Source: Talpa occidentalis
Taxonomy: Eukaryota; Chordata; Mammalia; Eulipotyphla; Talpidae
Assembly (NCBI RefSeq): GCF_014898055.3
Contig: NW_023601322.1
Span: 8,885,312-8,949,311, forward strand
Direction: 5' to 3'
Length of the DNA: 64,000 bases
Shown here: positions 34,781-48,603 of the stretch, piece by piece
Numbering within the stretch: the first letter of the stretch is position 1
Layout: each line of letters starts with the position of its first letter
Notes under the pieces: generated by a model
The model's input: the letters and a program-made list of their open reading frames with translations, nothing else
What the model was told of the DNA's origin: nothing
The model's database searches: none
Translations under genes and position numbers: made by a program

Positions 34781-37252
34781 GTATCTCATTGGTGGAAAGT
34801 AGCCAATAATTGGCTTGCCAGCATGGATTGGAGGGCAAAACTTTGAGTGGCTCTGAGGATGAGCCTCATCCTCAAGGGAGCCACAGCCTGGTGGGCTGAC
34901 ACCAGAGAGGATAGGTTGAATACCTGGAACTAAAGAATTGAAGGCTCTGAGCAAGACTGCTTGCTTGTGAGGCACAAACAGAAGCAGATGGCTCACTGGG
35001 AGACAGCAGTAGTAATGAGAAGGATGAGGAAGGCACAAAGGGAAAAATCAGTGTGAGAGAAGAACAACAGAATCTGGTGGTAGATTTGAAATCGTCAAAA
35101 GTTTGTGTCTGGATAAGCCAATAAAGCAATACTGGAAATAGGAATTCGGAAGACTGGCTAAATTAAAAGAAATTAAACTGTTTTACATGTATTTCATTAA
35201 GTGCGTCCCCAGGGAAAACCAAAGTGCACTCAGCCAGCTTGCAGCTGAGCGGACCTAGTCCCAAGGAGAGAAATGGGAAAGCCCGCAGGACACTCATCAA
35301 TGGAGATGAAAGGTGAATGACAAAGGTCCCTGAGAACGGCAAGAAAGAGGGAGAGAAGTGACCGAAGAGAGAGACATGGGCGACAGCCACACTCTGGACA
35401 GAGAAACGGATCTGACCGGACTTTGCCCAGCTCGGTGGGTGGAGTGGAACAGCAGTCTACTCACTTAATCAACACGCACAGTGTGTCTGAGGTCTACTCC
35501 CACATATAAATACCCTACAAGTGATTGCATCTAAAAAGACTCCAGTACTAAATCTCTGAGGAGTTTAAAAAGCTGTTAGTAAGAAGTTACTTCTAGATAC
35601 AGCAGAGTGATCTATATGTAAGCTAATTCAGATCAATAAAAGAATGTCTTCTTATACCAGGTAACTCAGAATTCATCTTATCCTTGTTACCTGAGGTCTA
35701 TATGACCCACTGTCCACAGTGAGGTGAATGAATAAGGTAGGGCTTAAATTTTGGAATGATAAGGTTCTCGAAATCCAAGTGACTCACTCAGAGGCAAATG
35801 TAAACATTTTAGGAAGAAAGTTAACAAGACAAACTAGTTCCCTGACCTGTCACATTCCAAAAAGTTTTCAAAGTCAGATAAATTATAACCATTCGTACCC
35901 CTGAATTAAGATTGGAGGTCTGCAAATTGCAAACACTTCCCAGGTGTGAAAGGCTCGATTGCTTTAGTCTGAAGAGTGGTGAAGTCTAGCAGTTCTTTGT
36001 GAGAGTAGAATGAATGAGTTTCCCCAGCCAAACCATGTGGAAAGAAGGGGAGAAAAAGATGATGCCACTTGACCAGATGAACCAGACAGACCTGAGTGAG
36101 GATCTGGGGTTATCAACAGAGAAGAAAATGGGTAGTAAATCGAGGAAAGAACCACCTTTGACAGAGAGATGAAAAGATGCCAACACTGCTGGCTGAACAG
36201 GTGCCAGGAGCAGAAGTCTTCAATCAGGTAACAATAAAAAACATAACATTTACTGAGAGTGTGAAGTGTTTAACTCAATTCATTCTAAAAGACTATGAAT
36301 TAGGGTATGTTATTAACTGTAATCTGTAAGCGAGAACACAACTGCACACACATTAAAACCTCTCTTCCCAGATTTAATGTGGCTAGTAAGTGGTCATCAA
36401 CTCAGGACTAATGGTTGAAAAGCATAAAATGAGGCAATTTAGTATTAAGGCCTGAGCTCCACAGGCTGCTTTGCAGGAACTGAAGCCCACAACAGGTACC
36501 AGTTTTTCCTTAACAAAGAGAAATCTAGAATAGTGTCCTGTATGGTTCTTTATGCATTTGAAACCAACACGGAACCCTTCTTAGGAAGGGATGATTACTG
36601 AACATCTCTGCTTTCACAAGCCTGAGACAGTGCCTTCCAGTGTGAACTCAGTGTGACGTGATCAAAATGCAGGTTACCTGCTCCTGGGAGGGGTGAGAGT
36701 AGATGTGCTAGCCAGACCTGAGATTGACAAGAGATTATGAATTTTATATATTTGCAAAGTTCAGTAAACTAAGGGCAGAGTCATCTGAGAAATGAATTCA
36801 ACAAATATATAAATATTTAATCTAAGGAGTATATTACATTAAATTGGAAAATCCAAGGAAGGAAAAAAAATGGGATGATGTCAACTGCCTCAAGCCACAG
36901 AAAAGAAGATTAAAGAGAGAAAAATATCTATTTCGTTCTCTAATATATGGTTCATTCACCTTAAATAGCTCTCTGAATTGATGGGCCTATTGATTAAAGC
37001 AAATTAAAACTTGATTCAAACTTATAAAACAAATTAAGGCCTTAACACATATGAAAATGGTTTTTAAACAAGTTTCAGATATGTGCAAACTCTACAATTG
37101 CTCACTGTCCCTTCTGCTGGGCAGAAACAGAAAATCAGGCCTAACTACAACTAACCAGATCTCGGCAGAAGAGTATCACCGAAGGGCCGTAACCTATCCC
37201 CGAAAACACCAGCCAACCACTCGAATGGAATGTATTTCTTAAAAATGGTTAC

Positions 37253-37483
37253 CTTAGATCCACATGTTTAATGTGAGGCATTTTTCTTAAAGCCTGTAGC
37301 CTAAGGGTCTCCATACAGTTTCCACTCATACAGAGTTTATCCACAGCAGTCAATTTCTCCAATACCTCTGGAATGTCAGTGAATTCATTGAAAGAAAGAC
37401 CAAGATAACTAAGCTGATGCATGTTCTCCAACTCAGCAGGAAGGGCCCGGAGAAAGTTTCCATCCAACAAAAATGTTTGTAAG
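37253..37483 (-). CDS. PHLPP1: PHLPP1 exon C: three leucine-rich repeats
   Basis: This 231-nt exon (77 codons) has acceptor ttctttaatag/CTTACAAAC and donor GATCTAAG/gtaacc. It is phase 2 at both ends. It encodes successive repeats starting [36 protein letters not shown] and [19 protein letters not shown], then IKHVDLR, which leads into exon D. All hydrophobic LRR positions are kept and no stop interrupts the frame. The donor is somewhat weak after +4 (gtaacc). The upstream methionine of an apparent ORF (ATGGAAACTTTC region) is internal to the exon, not a start. Confidence 0.95.
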
Positions 37484-38081
37484 CTATTAAAGAAAACAGA
37501 AGAATTATAAAGAGAACAGGTAAATGTGACATCCTATTATCAACATATATGTTCCACAAATACAGATCATATTTATTATTAAACAATATACTATCCCTTG
37601 TAAAAATGCATAAGGGCCTGAGGTAGTAATGCACTAGGGAGGTAAGACCAGAGATAAACATCTTAATCTTTTATTGAAAACAAAAATTATGACTAATTTC
37701 CCCAACTTGGATAGGCATAAATAGGAACAAAGTGAGCTAACTGCAATCTGAACTAGCCAAAATACCCATCTTTCACTGTTATTAAAAAAAAAATTGTTTA
37801 CTTTTGCCTTAGGATTCAGTGTAACTCAGAAATGAGAGTATAATTGTCCCCCCATGTTTAGTCATGCTCATCCGTAAGGATCTTCAGTTCAGAACAAAGA
37901 TATTTTAATTTCTGATAAGATTCTAGAGAGTGTGAAAGCCCACAAAGGAACCCTACACAGACTACAAAGAGCTTGATTTCTCTACTTGAGGCCAACACTT
38001 ATGAGACTAATGTAACAAGGGAACTAGTGTCAAGTGGCTGAGTCTCCAGAGCCACTTCCCGGGGTGGGCTTCCGTACTCAC
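37484..38081 (-). other. PHLPP1: Intron B-C (598 bp)
   Basis: This short intron runs from gtgagt to ttctttaatag. It is AT-rich and shows no recognisable repeat or RNA gene. Confidence 0.9.
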
Positions 38082-38228
38082 TTGTGCATGACGCCCACGG
38101 CTGGCGGGACGGCTCCCAGCGCGTTGCAGGACACGTTCAGCTCCGTCAGCGTGGGGATGCTGCAGACTGCTAATGGGAAGTCCCCTAAGTGATTATTGGA
38201 AAGGTTAAGACTCTTCAACTTGCTGAAC
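38082..38228 (-). CDS. PHLPP1: PHLPP1 exon B: two leucine-rich repeats
   Basis: This 147-nt exon (49 codons) has acceptor tttgttgtaatag/GTTCAGC and donor ATGCACAA/gtgagt. It is phase 2 at both ends, so it is a symmetric module. The AG carried from exon A makes an arginine, and the terminal AA is completed to asparagine by exon C. It holds two canonical repeats, LKSLNLSNNHLGDFPLAV and LTELNVSCNALGAVPPAV. The 3' half is strongly GC-rich with several CpGs, unlike the AT-rich introns on both sides. Only 598 bp separate it from exon C. Confidence 0.95.
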
Positions 38229-38739
38229 CTATTACAACAAAAGGAAAGAAAGGACAGCTGTCACACATGAACACCAACACATAATTTCAGCACAGCCCTA
38301 GAGACAATTCAGCCCAACCTCCTAGTCCAGCTGAGGAGAAAGTGGGCAGCAGAACTTCTGATCTTAGGCTAGTGTTGTACCCGAAATATAAACACCATGT
38401 GAAAAACAAACAAAACTGTCATTCTAAAATAAGTTGAATACTAGAGGAAGTGAGTTCTGGGGAGTAGTTTTTCAGCTTCCCCCACTCAGCAAGCTTAATT
38501 AAGGGGCCTACGAGTGCTAAGGGCAAGGTAGGTGAAAGAACAAAAGGTAGATCTAGCTCTTCTGAATATTTGCTATCCCAGAGGAGCTAAAAACTTTTCT
38601 GCTTCACTTGTCTCAAATTTCAAATTCAAACCTGAAATTATAAAAATGTAACAATATGTCAAAACTACACTCTCTAAGGTACCCAGGATTTTATGGTTCC
38701 ACATTTAAGAAGCAATCATCATTCCTCAATTTTAATCTA

Positions 38740-39120
38740 TACTTGACACTGCAAACCACACCCCCTAAGAAAACTTCTCCATCACTTCCGTGGCATTTTC
38801 TTCACTGTGCCTCTTCCTAGTTCTCTCTAAACATCTCCCCCTGTGTTTCCTTCCTTTGGGTCAGCTCTTTTCCACCCCAGAGATAAATATTCTTCATAGA
38901 TCTGTTTTTTGGTGCATCCCCTTTTTTCCTCCACATTGTCCTTGGTGATCACTTTCTTGTTCATGGGTTAGAAAACATCCACACGCCATTTCGTCTCTCC
39001 TGTGCTACCTGCAACATTTCCAGTTCAAAATGGAACATCTTTATCCCAGACCAGCACTTCTTCCTGTGAAATTTTTGTTGATGACTCTTTTCTCAGCTGT
39101 CCAAGTAATTAAAGAAGTCA
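38740..39120 (+). mobile_element. L2-like internal fragment
   Basis: Pyrimidine-rich sequence with tttccttcctttgggtcagc and ggaacatctttatcccagac. It resembles L2 internal sequence. Weak assignment. Confidence 0.4.
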
Positions 39121-40711
39121 GCTTTACTCCTTTGTGCACTGCCAACCTTTATGAGATTCAAGTCAGTTAAGTTTCTGCACTACACTAATTCATTGAGAAA
39201 GTGTCCACGCCTAAATGCCAGCATACACTATGCTCGGAACAGACACATACATCCTAAAGTAAGTCCAGTTCAATCTACTGAGCATTTAAAAGAACCTGTC
39301 ATGTGACATTAAATTCTACAATAAAAAAATGTTAAAATTTATTCCAAATAGCGACATCAAGTTTATTCTAAATAGAAAGCCTGCAATGTGCCTACTTGAC
39401 AGGCTCTGAAAGTCTTACCTTGGCTTTCTATAAAAGGTGTTTTCTTGGATGGTGGAGTATAGACCTATAGCGTTTCAAGTTTTTAAAAAAATGATTTCAG
39501 AAGGAATTGCAGCTAAGCCTGAATAATTATTTTTGTTTTATATTTCACAAATTGACTCATTAGGCCTTCTTCTAACAAAAAATACTTCTCCTCAATTCTG
39601 ATTATCCATGATCTATATAACACAAACTAGAATTACAGGATCTATTATTTTTAAATTAAGCCAAATATTAAAAGATTTGCAAAAATATAAAACAACTTGC
39701 TATTTTTTTGCTTTAGAAGTTATTTTTCACAAAAAAGTGTGCTACCACAAATGGATTTGTTTTTCTAAATGAGTTAATATGTTAAAATATTTCTGCTTAA
39801 AATTTCTAATACATTAAGTATCAGTACATCTAATCTACCAAAGCTGCTTAGGGTCCTCAATTTTTAAGATGACAAAGGAGGCTGGAAGTAGGGTTGTCAG
39901 GTAAAATATAGGACACATCAGTTAAAGTGAATTTCAGGTAAACGGGTAAATTTTTAGTGAAAGTATGACACAAATATTGCACAGGAGACAATTAAACTTT
40001 TAAAAGTTATGTTGTTTTTCTAAAATTCAAATTTAACTAGGTGCTTTGAAATTTTTCTTCGGAATCAGGTAACCCCATCTTGAAATAGTTGAAACTGCTG
40101 TTTTAAGTCCAAACAACAACAAGAACGGAGGTGGCGGAGCCCCAGACCTCAGCTGTAGCAGGCCTCGGCCGCACCCTGCCAGCTTCCACAGCTGCAACTC
40201 TACCCGAGCCATCAATGGGTAACCACACCTTCTCCCTCTACTCTGCCAGTTCTCCCTCTCCCTGTTGGTTAGAATAACTATTTTTTTCTTTTTTGCTGCA
40301 CGAAAGCCTCTTTAGTTTGCATTCATGAGAGTGGGTGGCTGGACCCATAACCAGCAAGAAAGGTGATTCACCTGGGGACAATTTTTTTTTTTTTAAGAGT
40401 TTTTACCAGTAACAAAAAGTTCATCTAGGAAAGAAATGGACCTAGAGAGTATAAAGACTTTCAAGAAAGTGGAGAAAGGAAGGATCACAATTCCTGTAAT
40501 TACTCAAGATAGAAAATAGAAGCACTGGTTTTTAGAAAAGCATTTATCAATAACAGGGACAAAAAAGGGCTTATTTATCTATGCAACATTATTTACTAAG
40601 TTCCACCACTCCTGACAACAAGGGAACACAACAGTGAGTTGAATGAGTAAAAGGCAGTTGACAAGATTAAATGGAAGAAAATAAAGAAAAATAGACAAGT
40701 ACCCCTATTAA

Positions 40712-40712
<1 letters not shown>

Positions 40713-40750
<38 letters not shown>
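40713..40750 (+). repeat. (CA)n microsatellite, about 18 units
   Basis: Uninterrupted CA dinucleotides, then catacatatacaca. It reads as VCVCVC on the minus strand, which makes a spurious ORF. Confidence 0.97.
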
Positions 40751-40752
<2 letters not shown>

Positions 40753-43375
40753 TATACACACAACTCCAAATACAAAGAGGTGCAATTATTCTGCACCAAT
40801 TCAATTATAAAAACACTGCCAGACCTTATGGTAAAGAAAACTGCTCTCAGTCCCAGGGGCCAAGCACCCCCAACTGAACAAGAGTCTGGACCCCCTTCCC
40901 ATAGAGCTGTGCTACTGTTGTAAGATACCACTAGCCCCAGCCAGGCTACCAAGCACTGAATAGGATTAGTGCAAATTGATATGGTCTCTATACACATTGA
41001 ATTTCAGACTTAGTTACCAAAAAAAAAAAAAAAAGCATGAAATTGTCTCAATAATTATTTAAAACTGGTAATTTTGATAGCTTCAATTGGGTAAGCTTTA
41101 TTATCAAAATAAATTTCACAATTCCTTTTATTTTCTCGAATGGGGCTAGCTGAAAATTTTGAATTACTTCTGGAGCTCTCATTATGTTTCTGTTGCAGAA
41201 ATGCTTTCAAATGACATGAAACCTGCTTTCTGGACTTGTGTGGGATTCTTCCCTGTGACTTTCCTCCCATAGGTATATGCACCCACACCCCTGCATGGGG
41301 AGGGATGGAGCCAGATCTGGGAAAAGATTTTGGCCACTGAGTCACCTCCCTCCTACCCTATCCCATGCTGCCACATTCAGTGGCAGAATCCCAAGGAGCT
41401 TGAAGATTCTAAATTTGCACCTATACTTGCAGATTATTATAAAAGTATATTTGTCAAGGTAGAAGAAGCAATTTAAGTGAATTTTAACAGTTTGTCAGTG
41501 TGAGTCTAACTTAAATATTTAGATATATGGTTTGGGATGTTCATTTATACTCACCCAAAACCTACATATTTTAAGGGTTAATTCAGATTTATAAGTATCC
41601 TAAATTTCTCTTGATCCCTCTCATCATATTCTCTCTCCACCTCCTTTAAATTCCTCCCTGCATACAGCCCATCCCCCAAGTTCTTCCAGAGAACACAGTG
41701 TTCAGCAGACTTGTTTAGCAAACAAAGCATGAATTGTGTCTGACAACTCCAGTTCTGGACCAGAACACATTAAAACTCATCTGTTTTGGAAACTCAAATC
41801 CTTAGCCTTCTAAGAGTTCCACTTTTTCTTTATAGATGTGGGAAGCAGTCAGATTAAGGACATCTGCCAACCCAAAACCCTTCAGAGAAAGATAAAGAAG
41901 TAGGCCCACCTAGAGTCCACTTGTCTGGAATCTAAAAAATGGGTGAAACAGATACCTGGAGGCAGTGTTTAAGTTCAGAGGGAGATAAGAGATCAATATG
42001 GGGAGTGAATGACCTCTCTTGCTTTTACTTTTACTCAAAAGGAATTCAGAGGAGAAAGCAAGGTGACAGCATACTGTTAGAAGAGACCAGAAATCTGTCT
42101 CCTATAACAAGGGATGATTCTTTTTGATGCTTTATAAGTTAAAAAGGTCAAGAAACTCTGTGGTTTGTTTTTTTAAAACATCTGTTAGCTGTGTACACAC
42201 ACAGACTGCCAAGGCTGTTAAAAGTGGATGCATCTTCCGTAGTTCTCAGTTATCAAAACTGAGAGTAGAAGGAGCCTTTGAAGTCATTTTTTCATTTCCC
42301 ACACTCACAGATAATACAAAAGACTTAGAGAACCTGTGACCATTGTAAGTAACAATGTATCTTCCTTTCTACATCTATACTACCTCTCATTCCTCCTGCT
42401 CGCTCTTCTTACCTTTTATTACAGAGTTTAGTATATAAGTAGGTATCAGTAACTAGTACTCCTAAGTCACAGGTCAAAGAATGACTTTGGAGTAGTGTAT
42501 TAAAAGCACTCATATTCACCCTCATCCCCAAGTGAGGGTGGCATTGTTGGCAATGGAGAACAATGAGTATTTTCAACACCATGTCCACTTATATTCAAAC
42601 CCACTCAGGCACAGCCCAGAGCTCCCCAAACAACCCAACAAACTGAAAAGACTGCTTTTACTTTCCAGGGCAAGCTATATGCTTTAGGGGAAGAGATATA
42701 ACTCACGTCCATCTGCTCTATAATAGAGCTCAGAGTAAGGGAATGAAATCAAGACAATATTTATCCAGAGCCTAATAGAAAAAGTAATCTTTAGTTAATT
42801 CTTAAAATGAAGTAAACGTGGTACATTACTACACTCAGCAACTGGCAACTAATACTGTGGGCATTTAGGATCAGACCCAATTTAAACCAAAACCCCAAGA
42901 CACATTTTGTTTTATAAGACCACGTGTCACATAAAAGTACAACCAACTAAACACAATTGTCCATCTAATGAGACAGAAAACTCCAATTTTGTTTTCCTAT
43001 TTTGTGTATTTACAAAGTAAGCTTGAAGATTCTTTAAAAATAGGTATCCCAAGGGCCACATACCAAGGAGCATGATTGTTGGCAAAGGCTGGGGGCCTTG
43101 AGGTGATGGAAGGTCGTCACAAGTGAGCACAGGGAAAGGAGGTAGGAACCCTGATAACACCACTGTGAGACCACACTTTCTTCACTTGCATCTCTGATTG
43201 TATTTATATTATAAAAGTATAGTAATGACTGTATTGTATCTGGACACAACATGTGCTGAACACAGGGTTTTGATCTATTAGTGTTCTTACATCTTCCTTT
43301 CTCTCTCATACTTCCAGCTATAACAAACCAACAGCAAAACAGGAAGAAAGCACACCCTAAAACTGCTATTGGGGG

Positions 43376-43655
43376 GCCTCCCTGGTGGTATCGATATTAA
43401 GTCACAGCGCTATCACCACTAAGGCCTGAGTTCGATCTCTGGCCAGGGAGGTGACCCACATGGCACAGCAGACTTCTCCTGTCTCCCCGCTGCTTCCCTC
43501 AGCAGTGTCTTTCAGTAGATCTGCCTGTTCTGCTCCCCACTCTGTCTCTGGTGAATCCTCTTACATAACCCCGCCACCCCCTGCACCGTTGGTCTACACC
43601 CCAGTACTTCTATGCATAAAAACAAATAAATCTTTAAAAAAAAAACGAAACAACC
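43376..43655 (+). mobile_element. tRNA-derived SINE, type 2 subfamily, full length
   Basis: Starts with GGCCTCCCTGGTGGTATCG, with a diverged head and the shared body. The tail is AAATAAATCTTTAAAAAA. Perfect 15-bp TSD AACTGCTATTGGGGG at 43361-43375 and 43656-43670. Antisense to PHLPP1. Confidence 0.9.
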
Positions 43656-44741
43656 AACTGCTATTGGGGGAACAGGCAAACACAAATTTCATCCCTGCAC
43701 TTGTAGAGCTTTTAACACAGACCTCAGCACACCAAGCTGACGTATTAGTCTGCACCTAGCTTTAAGTGGATTTCCTCAGCCAGTAAATTTTGAAGTAAAA
43801 ACTTTCAAATTACTCCCTTCAGCAAATTATTTAACTCTACAAAAGGGAAGAGAGATTAGGTTTTTACAATAAACCGAAGGGTTAAAATGCATTAGAATCA
43901 TGATTCCAATTTCCCTACCTATACTAGGTAGATACATAGGTTATAAAGCAGATCGACCACAGTTCCTCAAGCTTATTTCATCTGACCTCCAGAAAACCAT
44001 TTAGGGGAAGGGGCTCCTCAGAAAATGAAGTGAACTCATGTTTTCCAAGGGAAAGAAAGAAAAAGCCCACGTTTTATGATATGAAATTTGAAAAAATTAA
44101 ACACCCAAATGCTGCCAAATCTCACACACCCTTAAGCCCCCATCTCCCACCTGGGCCGCTGTGTCAGGATCACAACTTTATCTTTTGTCCTTTGTCAGCA
44201 TTTATTCAACCTACTCATATTCAGAAATTTATCTACGAAGTTCTCTCTGTATATACTTAGGAAATGAAACTACATACATAGCAAGATGACTATTTGGAGA
44301 CATAAACTGATTTGGTTTAGGTCCATCTAAATCTTTAGTAATTTGCTTCTAGGAACTAAGAACAAAATAGGAAAAAAGTTGATTGTGAAATAAAATAACA
44401 GTATGGGTAAAAGTACTATTTTTAAACATAAGTCAGCTGTGCTTAAAAGAGGGCCACATATCATATTCATGTAAAGGCCACTGATTTGATTGACTCAATG
44501 AGTCTAACAGAAAAATCAATATTATTTTCTGGAGTTATTATTCACCACAAGTGGGTCAATTAAAAAAAGATTCCCCAGGTGATTCAATTTGTTTCATAGT
44601 AACAGCCTATGCTTAACTTGTTTTTTTACCCCGTGGGGGGACATGCTAATATACTTTGGAAATTATTAGGCTTCAGTATTCAGTAATGAAGAACCTGCTA
44701 GAGTCTGGAGCTGTAAGTCTAGCTCGCGGTGGAGTCCCTAC

Positions 44742-44760
44742 TTTCCATTAATTATGGAAA
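44742..44760. promoter_or_regulatory. Near-perfect palindrome with homeodomain-type TAAT cores
   Basis: TTTCCATTAATTATGGAAA is palindromic except for one central pair and contains ATTA/TAAT cores on both strands. It lies in a repeat-free stretch (44560-44870) of intron A-B. Binding is only inferred from the motif. Confidence 0.25.
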
Positions 44761-44879
44761 AGCAGGTTCCCTAATGGCTCAGAGTGGCTGTATCTTGGAG
44801 GAGAGCTGCCAGGCTGACTGAGCTCTGTAATACTCACTGAGTTAGCTTTCAAGAGAAAGAGTGCTTTTATTTGATTACC

Positions 44880-46260
44880 AAAATAATATGTTCATTTTAT
44901 TAAGTCAAACTATAAAAGCTCATTAAGAGGCTGTCAACAGTCTCTCCTGCTTCCTTCCAAATCCCATTCTTTGAAAATAACCAGTGTCCAGTGTTTGGCA
45001 AATATCCTTCAAAGCTCTTCCTCCTTATAAAACACATACATGCCTAAGCAGAAGATTACCCCCCTCCTTACTTTTTGAGTGGGATTAAATACATCACACA
45101 CATTGCCTTCTATGATTTGTTTTCTAACCTAATAAAAACAATTTATCATTCTAAGTCAGTACATAAAAATCGAAGCTGCTTAATACACAAGGGTACAATG
45201 CACCACGACTTACTCTGCCCCTCTGCTGGTGGACCCTAGCAGTATTCCCAGCATTTTTATTTTTGCTAGAAATAAGTCAGCATATCTGTTTGTGCATCCA
45301 TGGTTTTATTTAGAAGTACTTATTGGTGCCCATTGCCTCATTCTTAATCCTGAAATCCAAAAGTCACTTAAAATGCAAATTTTTTTCATTGATCCGTGTG
45401 GTAGCAAAAGCTGACTGAACTGATGTGAATATTCATTGCTTGTGCTTCGAAACAGAAATGTGTTTGCTCATGAAAAGTGCTATCCCGAGCCTGTGGGAGT
45501 ATTCTGTAACACACCGTGTCTGTACCGTGTCATCTTCAATCATCTGAACATGCCCAAAATCTGACACACAAACGGCTCCGAGTTTTGGATAAGGGACTAT
45601 AAACCCATACTTCTAAAAGTGTAACTGATAGGTTCAAGAACATATGATTTAAATTTTAATATATACTGCAAATTTGCCAAAAAGCAGTAGAAATTCATAC
45701 CTCCTGTGAGCCAAGCAGGAAGGGCTCCTTCCCACAGCCTTGAGAGCCACCTTCCCACTGCTGCTAGTCTGACGGGCCAGAAATGGGATCAGGTCATTTC
45801 AATTTCTAAGTCTCAGTAAAATTCACCTTTCTGTGAAGCGAGAGCAGTATTTGCCTATCTTTTTGGAAATGCTCTCACACCCTCTGCTCATTTTTCTGAA
45901 GGGTTGTTCATCATTCACTCCCAGACACCGGCACACTCAGCTGCACATACCGGCAGTTTGGCCCAACACCTCGTTTCTTTCCCCACTCTCTTACAGTGAC
46001 CTTTGCCACACACCAATTTGTAAATTTTTATGAGCTTAAACTTAGTAGTATTTTTCCTTGTGGACTGCATGTTTTTCATATTGTCTGAGAAGATCCTCTT
46101 ATTCTATCCTGAGAGGTACAAATTTTTACATTTAGATTTTTTTTTTATATGCAATGTTAAATAGAGTTCAAACTATTTTTTTTTCTGGTGGCTAATTATG
46201 CCAACACCATTTATTAAATATAAAGCACCCTTTTCAATATCCATTCAATTTAAATAAATT
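44880..46260 (-). mobile_element. Possible ancient L1-like fragment, antisense
   Basis: Plus-strand phrases such as ttgccttctatgatttgttt, a cattgatccgtg-type motif, and atgccaacaccatttattaa near 46200 resemble the antisense of old L1 3' and ORF2 regions. Heavily diverged and interrupted. The boundaries are guesses. Confidence 0.35.
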
Positions 46261-48603
46261 TCATATGTTAAGTGAAGAGAGAATGAAGAGAGAAAATTAA
46301 GTGCTATTGAAATGAAACAAAAAGAAAAGCTTGGGTAAAAACAAGTTATATGTACTTTGTGTCTCTTTCCTTTTTATCTAAGAGAATTTATGAAATCAAG
46401 TGCCTGTGTTTTTGTTCTTCCTAAAAGCCCATCTTGTGGCTTTGAGGCAGCAGAACGCTTTGAAAAATGATTAGTTTGACAGTGTTAACTTTTCTCTTTA
46501 GACTAACGAATCTTAGGAAGGGTATCAAAAGCTTTTTAAAAATGTGTATTGAGTGCACTTTCTCTCAAGAAACATTAGGTAAGTCACTGAGTGAGAGAGA
46601 GACATCAGTGAGAAATTTCCACCCAAACTTTGATTCCTCTAGTGAAGGCTTTACTGACTTGTGAACTTAACCCTACCACTCTGTTTTAATATTTCTGCCT
46701 TAATCAAGGCATGACATAGGACAACCTCTACATGCTGCAATAGTTATATATGAAAGCAAAACCAATTTGCAGAAGGCTTCAGAGCTTGCCCCCAGATGCA
46801 GAGGGAAAGAGTGTCTTTGGCCCCATGTTCCTCTTGGCCTTGTCTGTGGTTGCAGTGGCATGAGAAAGATTTTAATCACTAGGCCTGCTGCAGAGTTGCT
46901 GGGAACATCTACCCTTCTGAAGGAATGACTCAACGCCTTCAGCACTCACCCTACCCTCCACACCCCAAGCTTTACTGCCCTGTAAGTGAACTCTCTTCAG
47001 TGACTTGTTTCTTGGTGCAGTGCTTTCCCCCCACTGCTCCTTTACAGCTCCTGAAATGAACCCACATGATCTTACACACACGTTCTGCTCCAAGGTCAGG
47101 CAGTCCCGCAGCCCCATTCCCAGTGAGCACCTGCAGGGCCTTCGGGGAGGCTCCCAGGGCAGGTGTGCACAGTCCTTTCAGCACTTGAGCTCAAATAAAT
47201 AGAAACTATCCCACCCTAATCCTAATCACCACAAGTGACTCCCCATACAAGCACAGCAGGCATGTCACCTCTTATGACTATAAAACAAAAATAAACACAC
47301 ATAAATTTTACTTGGATAAAAATGAAAATTTACAGGCACAAAAGGATTTGAGTAAAACTTCTATGGAAATGCTGCAGATGATAAAAAGCAGATAAATACA
47401 CCGAAGCTACGACATAGGCATCATTTTTCCAAAACAATAGTCAAGGAAATAGAGATCACTTACAGACATATTGCTGTGAAAGTATTTCCTCAAATGAGAT
47501 TTTTATTTTAATCCCTCTTATAAAATTATTCAAACAGGAGGCAATAATTGGTCACCGAATTTGTGTAAAGTTAACCCTTGGTAAGGTTAGCCCTATGGAT
47601 ATAACAGTCCACAAGACAGAACTCTTGCCCACAGGAAGGCGGAAATGGTCCTGCAGGGTCGCTGGGCCCAGTAAGTATCTCATATGTGAAACCACTCCAA
47701 ATCTCAAGACAGTTATGTGGAAACAGCAGACTACAGTGACCCTGCACAACTATATTCATGAAAACAATGAGTCATAAGCAAAATAATCTGTCGTTTTGTT
47801 CCTCCTTTATTAACTGGTAAACTAATTGTCAAAAAGAGATAAGAAGGTTATGTTATAGCTAAAACATAGCTCTCTTCTGAATGGCTTCTTTACTCAATTT
47901 ATCCATGACTACAATTCTCTCATTTCCTGACTAACAGATTTACCCCTGGTTAGCCAGTTTAATCTCAATACTATCCAAGAGATGTTTAATATTAAACACC
48001 ACACTAGAGGCACAAATAACAAAAATATAAAGAGATGATTTCTGTAAAAGGTGGGAAACAGGATAGCAAAGGAGAGAAAACCCACACAGTGTTCTTGGAT
48101 AAAATTCCAGTCAAGTCAAACAAGGATATATAGAAATGAAACCAGATAACATCTCTAGCAAGGATATCAGATTACTAAGGGAGAAAGCCCAGGAGAGTAA
48201 CTAAGGCAGGGAAATGTGCTTAGACATAAGCAGGTTAGCTCACCTAACAAATGGACCAGGCATATTTGGGAGCTAAGTAGAAAAAAATTCAACACTCACA
48301 AGTTTACTAGGTATAATAAAAGTCTGATCCTAGGGCTGAACTATTCATTCACTAAACATTTATGAGTTCTTATTAAGTACAAAGGTGTATGACACATACA
48401 AATGTGAACTTGGCATGGTTTTCATCCTCCAGGAACTCAAAACTCTTGGAAGCAAAGCTGCTATAATATAAAGCAGAAGATGAAAACCTACAGGAAAAAA
48501 AAGTACCAAGAGTGTTTACAAAAGAGAAAACTCGCTTTCATCTAAGGGACATGGACAAGAGTTCAACAGGCAGATGGGGAATGGAAGAGGGAACACTGAC
48601 TGC

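Larger units (their letters stand above)
31921..37252 (-). other. PHLPP1: Intron C-D (5.3 kb)
   Basis: The intron ends in tttctccctcaag. About 40 nt upstream of that acceptor (in transcript sense) lies one copy of a ~270-bp direct repeat (31961-32231), followed by an AT-rich alternating stretch (32230-32292), a MIR (33930-34070), a duplicated 13-mer at about 34470-34498 and an impure GT stretch (34748-34780). 35000-37200 is unique sequence in which I see nothing that codes. Confidence 0.8.

Noticed and set aside
40596..40997. Minus-strand ORF with a Val-Cys repeat
   Set aside because: The repeat is the translation of a (CA)n microsatellite. No coding evidence.
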